64,000 nt of DNA from Wolfiporia cocos. Taxonomy: Eukaryota > Basidiomycota > Agaricomycetes > Polyporales > Phaeolaceae. Location: positions 186,001-250,000 of the forward strand of contig JACCLO010000017.1 of assembly GCA_029448655.1 (NCBI GenBank). Direction: 5' to 3'. Of this stretch, positions 60,436 to 64,000 are shown one piece after another; position 1 is the stretch's first letter; each line of letters begins with the position of its first letter. The notes below the pieces were generated by a model that was given only the letters and a program-made list of their open reading frames with translations, was not told where the DNA came from and ran no database searches. Both the position numbers and the translations under genes were made by a program.

Positions 60436-61145
60436 TGTTACGGGTCGAATACCCGTTCGTATATTCGAGTCGCGAATATAGATCGTTCTTCTGCACGTGG
60501 GCGTATAGCCGTATGCAAGGCAAATGCTCGTTAGATGCCTTCAGGTCCTAGGTGAAGTTCCTAGGAGATTGTATAATATCCAATACACGTGAGAGGATAT
60601 AATCTGTTCAGGTGCGAGTCTAATAGAGTATAAGACTCGCCTAAGTCCGAGAAGTCAGTGTGCACTTCGAGGACTTAGTCGTTCGGTTGCTCGAGCGAGA
60701 AATACTGAGCGTAGTTTCCTACGTTTGAGAACGAGTATAAGACTTCTTGTTTATACAACAAGGTCGAGCTGAAGAGCCTCGACAGTAGGTACATTAGTTT
60801 ATATACTACGTTGGGTTTTCGGGGGTCAAGTCTGTCCCAGATGTCACCGATACTATCTACGCTATAGCACCAAACGTTTGATAGGTATGTAGTGATATAT
60901 CTGAGACGATAGATAGGAATGATGGCGGTTGAACGCCATCTATCAGCTAGCAAAATGATTAACATGAAATGGTGGCAGAGTTGGATCTGCCAAAGATGAA
61001 ACGCGCCCTATAGACTAGTACAACTGGGGATGCGCCCAGTAGAGTCACGAGTAGCCAGGGGAGTTGGTTGTGCAACAAGTCCCTGTATCGTATTCGCCCC
61101 GTGGTGAGTTCTGCCAATATTTGAAAAATCAAAATAACCGTAACA
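60436..61145 (-). repeat. 3' LTR of Gypsy3
   Basis: It is 710 bp, plus strand TGTTACGGGTCGAATACC...AACCGTAACA. Ends are canonical TG...CA and match the solo copy at 40616-41329. The other LTR is outside the window, so the TSD (tgatc on this side) cannot be checked. Confidence 0.9.
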
Positions 61146-61156
61146 TCAGCCCCTCC

Positions 61157-64000
61157 CTAAGCATTCGTCGGCCTCGACGAATTTTCCAAGTTCCCCGCTT
61201 CAGAGTGCCTCGGCGTCCTGCTCGTTGTAGATGTCGCCGTTCCCGCTGAGGGACGGGGTCGTAGGATCTCGCCATACGAAGTGTTGGCGGCATTCATTCT
61301 GTCGATGACCTGGTTGATTGAGCCCACAAGTTCTGCAAATATAATCGGGGCAGTCGAGGATCCAGTGGTTAGCGGAACCACATTGTCGACACGGCTGCTC
61401 GGGTGAGGGCCTCGCTGGTACCCGTAGGGAAGGGATATCTCGGAGGTATTCGTTATGTTGGTACCTCCAGTGGTGTGCGGCTCGGTGGAGGTTTCGTGCG
61501 GCCCATGTTGGTAGGGAGGCGGTGTCTCGTTTGTGCTCCCTCGCACCTCGCTCAAACTCCTCGCGGGTAATACTCTGCACTGAAGGAGATCGTCGAATAG
61601 GCGGCGTGCTATTCGCTCTTCGCTGTCGCGCTGAGGTAGCCCTAGGGCTCGTCGGGCGTGCAGGTGGTTCACGTCTCCCGTTGCCTCCCATACCAGGAAT
61701 ACGTGGCGTCGGGTCTCTAACTCCTGTTCGGCGGGCCCTCTGAGTCTCGGTAGGCAGCGGAAATAATACTCTATCGCCCTCCATAAAATCAAACGGCCTT
61801 GCAACTCGGCGTCGTTTGTCGGGGGTGAAAAAGCGGGCGGGTCGCGGTGTGTATTCGGGTCGACTGGGAGCAACGTGCTCGCGATCCTCGAAGTCGTTGA
61901 GCGCGTGTCGTAGTTGGGCCGTCGTGGTGGCGGCCAATCGGTCGATAAGTCTGTCGGTGAGTAGCTCGAGTCCCTCTCTCTGCGCTCTGATCTGCCCCTC
62001 CATTCGGACGAGGTCCTCGGTGATGTTCTGGTACGAGCTGTAAATGTGGGTGAGGTCCTGCGCAATGTCGAAGAGGGCCGACCAGCCATCGGCTCGGCCA
62101 GCAAAAGGTCCCTCGGCCCTGTACCAGAGGAGGGCGTGTCTAATCTGTAGATGCTGGGGGGAGTACCTTCTTGGTGGCGTACCTCGCGGTCGGCCTTCTC
62201 GACGATCTGCATCGCCGGGGGTCGTGGTACGGCGGGGGAGCTGGTGGCGAGTCGTCGACATACTATTACTGTCCTGTTTTCGAGTGTCGGGGTTGTCCTG
62301 ACTCTCATCCTGTGGTAGTCTTTTATCAGCTCCTTGGAGTGCTCCAAGTTCGCCTCGTCTTCCCATGAGTTGTCGGCCGTGGCATAGCCTTTCCACTTGA
62401 CGAAGTATTGATGCTTCTTTCCTTTCCATCTGTCAGCCAAGATGGCTTCGACCTCGTATTCTTCCTGTCCCTTGATGACATCAGGTGGCGGCCGTAAGTA
62501 ATTCGGTCCGTGCGCCCTTGTTTCTTTGAATGGTTTTAGTAAGGCGGCGTGGAATACCGGATGAACTTTCCAGCTTGTTGGTAATTGCAGCCGGTATGTT
62601 GTGGGTCCCATCTTTTCTGTGATAGTGAAGGGTCCTTCCCTTTTTGGTGCCAGCTTGTTAGATTCGTAGGGGATAGTTAGGTTCTTTGCGTCGAGCCAGA
62701 CCTTATCCCCTTTCTCAAGCTTCGGCAGTTCTCTGAGGAACCGCCCTGCCATTCTTTTCTGGGCTAATTCATGCGCGATGAATGCCATTTTTCGCGCCTC
62801 TTTGATCTTCTTGATCCTGTCGACAGCTGCCGGGACGTTCCCTACTCTGTCATAGTCTGGGAATCCTCTCGGGACATATCCTAAGATTATTTCGAGTGGC
62901 GCTGGCCGGTTTTCGGTTTGTCTGGTGTTGTGCGCAAATTCGACGTCAGGCAGTCGTTGTACCCATTGGAACGGGTCGTTCATGCAATAGATGCGAAGGT
63001 ATACTTCGATCTGTTGATTCATTCTTTCTGTCTGTCCGTCGGTCTGTGGATGGTACGCCGTACTCATCGCTGATTCTGTTCCCTGCAGCTTGCACAATTC
63101 CTTGAAAAGCTTTGATGCAAACTGCGGTCCTCTGTCTGAAATGATCTTTCGGGGGATGCCATATAGCGAGTAGATTTTTCGGTGAAATATCTCTGCCGCC
63201 CCTTCGCTAGTGATTGTTTTGTCGCATGGGGTGAGAGAGATGGCCTTGGATAGGCCATGGTCGACAATCACCATCATGGAGTCATACTTTCCGACTCTTG
63301 GCAGGTCGGTGACAAAATCGACCGAGCACTGTGAGAAGGGGAGGGCGTCTTCCCGTGTCGGTATTGGTTGCAAAGGGGGTTTCAGCGGATTCCTATCAGG
63401 TTTCATCTGTTGACAGATTGCACAGCCCCGGACGTATTCCGCTATCATTGTTCTCATGTCAGGCCACCAAAAGTGGGTCGTAACCTGTACTGTTGTACCC
63501 CAGATCCCAGGGTGTCCGGCCGGGATCATGTCGTGGTATTTCGAGATGACGTCCCGTCGAAGGCCCTCATCCTCCGGCACGTACATCCTGCCCCTGTAGA
63601 GCAGTATCCCATCCGTTTGTTGCCATTCATCTGCGGTGGTTCTCGCGGGGAATTCGCCTGTGCCCCCTAGAGCGCGGATCGCCTGTTCCGCAGATTCATC
63701 TCGATCGTCGGCGTTCTTGATTCTATCGATGATCGGGATTTGGATTGCGTGGACGACGAGTTCGTCTGGAATCATGGTGATTCCCTCGTTGTCTTTGTTG
63801 CTTTCGTCCAGGTGGTACAACCTGGAAAGCGTGTCGGCCATGACTAGTTTCCTTCCGGGGACGTGCTGCAATTTCAGGTCGAATTGCGAAAGGAATAGAT
63901 GCCATCTCGCTTGTTGCCGATTTAGGCGCTGTGCGCTTCTCCAGTACGTCAGGTTCTGATGATCGCTTCGGATCAAGATCCGATGCGGTGCTCCTTCCAA
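61157..64000 (-). CDS. pol: Gypsy3 Pol, C-terminal part (RNase H end, INT, chromodomain)
   Basis: Partial at the window edge. From 64000 it shows the end of RNase H (IRSDHQNLTYW, ARWHLFLSQFDL), an integrase HHCC finger (YHDM...GHPG...C..C), DD35E core (CSVDFVTDLP, IISDRGPQFAS, QTDGQTERMNQ), GPF module (REGPFTITEKM) and a chromodomain (VEAILADRWKGKKHQYFVKW...DNSWEDE, about 62455-62330). After the chromodomain the frame stays open for ~360 further codons rich in Ser, Thr, Pro and Arg, to TAA at 61157, overlapping a second ORF. Whether this tail is translated is unclear. Confidence 0.93.
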   Translation of the reverse strand: MEGAPHRILIRSDHQNLTYWRSAQRLNRQQARWHLFLSQFDLKLQHVPGRKLVMADTLSRLYHLDESNKDNEGITMIPDELVVHAIQIPIIDRIKNADDRDESAEQAIRALGGTGEFPARTTADEWQQTDGILLYRGRMYVPEDEGLRRDVISKYHDMIPAGHPGIWGTTVQVTTHFWWPDMRTMIAEYVRGCAICQQMKPDRNPLKPPLQPIPTREDALPFSQCSVDFVTDLPRVGKYDSMMVIVDHGLSKAISLTPCDKTITSEGAAEIFHRKIYSLYGIPRKIISDRGPQFASKLFKELCKLQGTESAMSTAYHPQTDGQTERMNQQIEVYLRIYCMNDPFQWVQRLPDVEFAHNTRQTENRPAPLEIILGYVPRGFPDYDRVGNVPAAVDRIKKIKEARKMAFIAHELAQKRMAGRFLRELPKLEKGDKVWLDAKNLTIPYESNKLAPKREGPFTITEKMGPTTYRLQLPTSWKVHPVFHAALLKPFKETRAHGPNYLRPPPDVIKGQEEYEVEAILADRWKGKKHQYFVKWKGYATADNSWEDEANLEHSKELIKDYHRMRVRTTPTLENRTVIVCRRLATSSPAVPRPPAMQIVEKADREVRHQEGTPPSIYRLDTPSSGTGPRDLLLAEPMAGRPSSTLRRTSPTFTARTRTSPRTSSEWRGRSERRERDSSYSPTDLSTDWPPPRRPNYDTRSTTSRIASTLLPVDPNTHRDPPAFSPPTNDAELQGRLILWRAIEYYFRCLPRLRGPAEQELETRRHVFLVWEATGDVNHLHARRALGLPQRDSEERIARRLFDDLLQCRVLPARSLSEVRGSTNETPPPYQHGPHETSTEPHTTGGTNITNTSEISLPYGYQRGPHPSSRVDNVVPLTTGSSTAPIIFAELVGSINQVIDRMNAANTSYGEILRPRPSAGTATSTTSRTPRHSEAGNLENSSRPTNA
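61200..62261 (-). CDS. Gypsy3 3' ORF with two CCHC zinc knuckles
   Basis: In a different frame from Pol, an ORF whose likely start is ATG 62261 (353 codons; the open frame extends upstream to 62429) ends at 61200. It has a basic N-terminus, a helical segment with heptad-like spacing (~95-150, ITEDLVRMEGQIRAQREGLE), a charged middle, and two C-terminal knuckles: CRQCGSANHWILDC (C-x2-C-x4-H-x4-C) and CRTCGLNQPGHRQNEC (C-x2-C-x6-H-x4-C). Helix plus CCHC recalls Gag/nucleocapsid, but the position is after Pol. Proposed role: accessory nucleic-acid-binding protein. It is better supported as coding than the Pol tail it overlaps. Confidence 0.7.
   Translation of the reverse strand: MSTTRHQLPRRTTTPGDADRREGRPRGTPPRRYSPQHLQIRHALLWYRAEGPFAGRADGWSALFDIAQDLTHIYSSYQNITEDLVRMEGQIRAQREGLELLTDRLIDRLAATTTAQLRHALNDFEDREHVAPSRPEYTPRPARFFTPDKRRRVARPFDFMEGDRVLFPLPTETQRARRTGVRDPTPRIPGMGGNGRREPPARPTSPRATSARQRRANSTPPIRRSPSVQSITREEFERGAREHKRDTASLPTWAARNLHRAAHHWRYQHNEYLRDIPSLRVPARPSPEQPCRQCGSANHWILDCPDYICRTCGLNQPGHRQNECRQHFVWRDPTTPSLSGNGDIYNEQDAEAL

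Larger units (their letters stand above)
60436..64000 (-). mobile_element. Gypsy3: chromodomain Ty3/gypsy, 3' part, continues past window
   Basis: The 3' LTR (60436-61145) and the C-terminal ~947 codons of Pol are in the window, and the rest lies beyond 64000. Just before the LTR the minus strand has AGGGAGGGGCTGA, a polypurine tract. Reading frames are open. A diverged solo LTR of the family is at 40616-41329. No dUTPase was seen in the visible part. Confidence 0.93.

Overview
The window looks like transposon-packed chromosomal DNA of a mushroom-forming basidiomycete (Agaricomycetes). The basis is: GT-AG introns of about 50 nt with CTAAC/CTGAC-type branch sites, a DUF6533-type multi-pass membrane protein gene of the kind expanded in Agaricomycetes, chromodomain Ty3/gypsy elements, a Helitron with a PIF1-like helicase, and hAT-like and Tc1/mariner-like DNA transposons. 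No rRNA, bacterial operon, CRISPR array or clearly functional tRNA gene was seen. Most of the 64 kb is nested mobile DNA, and the nesting order can be read because almost every insertion keeps a recognisable target-site duplication (TSD).

Layout. 1-4004: a hAT-like MITE (cut by the window start) carrying a small non-autonomous LTR element (644-2590) and a second hAT-like MITE (2613-3835) that itself carries a solo LTR. 4005-4869: remnants of a gene with tandem ~50-residue repeats, split by a solo LTR. 5391-17396: one solo LTR (family E, TSD ggtag) split by two family-D solo LTRs and by a complete, very young gypsy element, Gypsy1 (6248-16252, LTRs read as identical). Gypsy1 encodes an extra ORF, Gag, and a Pol that ends in a chromodomain plus a complete dUTPase. 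17434-23776: a large non-autonomous LTR element (element C, minus strand) whose leader resembles that of Gypsy1. 23777-27464: a truncated LTR and a decayed Helitron. 27841-32436: a Tc1/mariner-like transposon with 29-bp inverted repeats and TA duplication, hit by two solo LTRs. 32981-33235: a second Helitron helicase fragment, followed by a GC-rich block. 35080-59560: a large inverted gene duplication. Each arm has a gene with an esterase-like C-terminus, an unrecognised gene, and a DUF6533-type gene (pseudogene on plus at 38247-39927, better copy on minus at 44085-45887). Each arm was also invaded by a ~710-bp fold-back element whose arms carry tRNA-like Pol III promoters. One fold-back copy was then hit by a second young gypsy, Gypsy2 (47929-56124), whose single 2239-codon ORF places a dUTPase between Gag and protease. 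57041-59235: a hAT-like element containing another MITE and a solo LTR. 60436-64000: the 3' part of a third chromodomain gypsy (Gypsy3, minus strand) with an overlapping 3' ORF bearing two CCHC knuckles.

How the parts relate. Gypsy1 and Gypsy2 look recent and possibly active, and the 644-2590 element also has LTRs that read as identical. Gypsy1, Gypsy2, the small element and element C all have an 11-12 nt sequence about 30 nt after the LTR TATA box that is complementary to the base run just inside the 5' LTR. This is the layout expected for Tf1-type self-primed reverse transcription. The older elements (Helitron, mariner-like transposase, gene remnants) keep their reading frames but are interrupted by stops explained by CGA-to-TGA or CAG-to-TAG (C-to-T) changes, suggesting decay by cytosine methylation and deamination. 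The two most unusual observations are the dUTPase domains in two different positions in two gypsy elements, and the fold-back elements armed with tRNA-like promoters.
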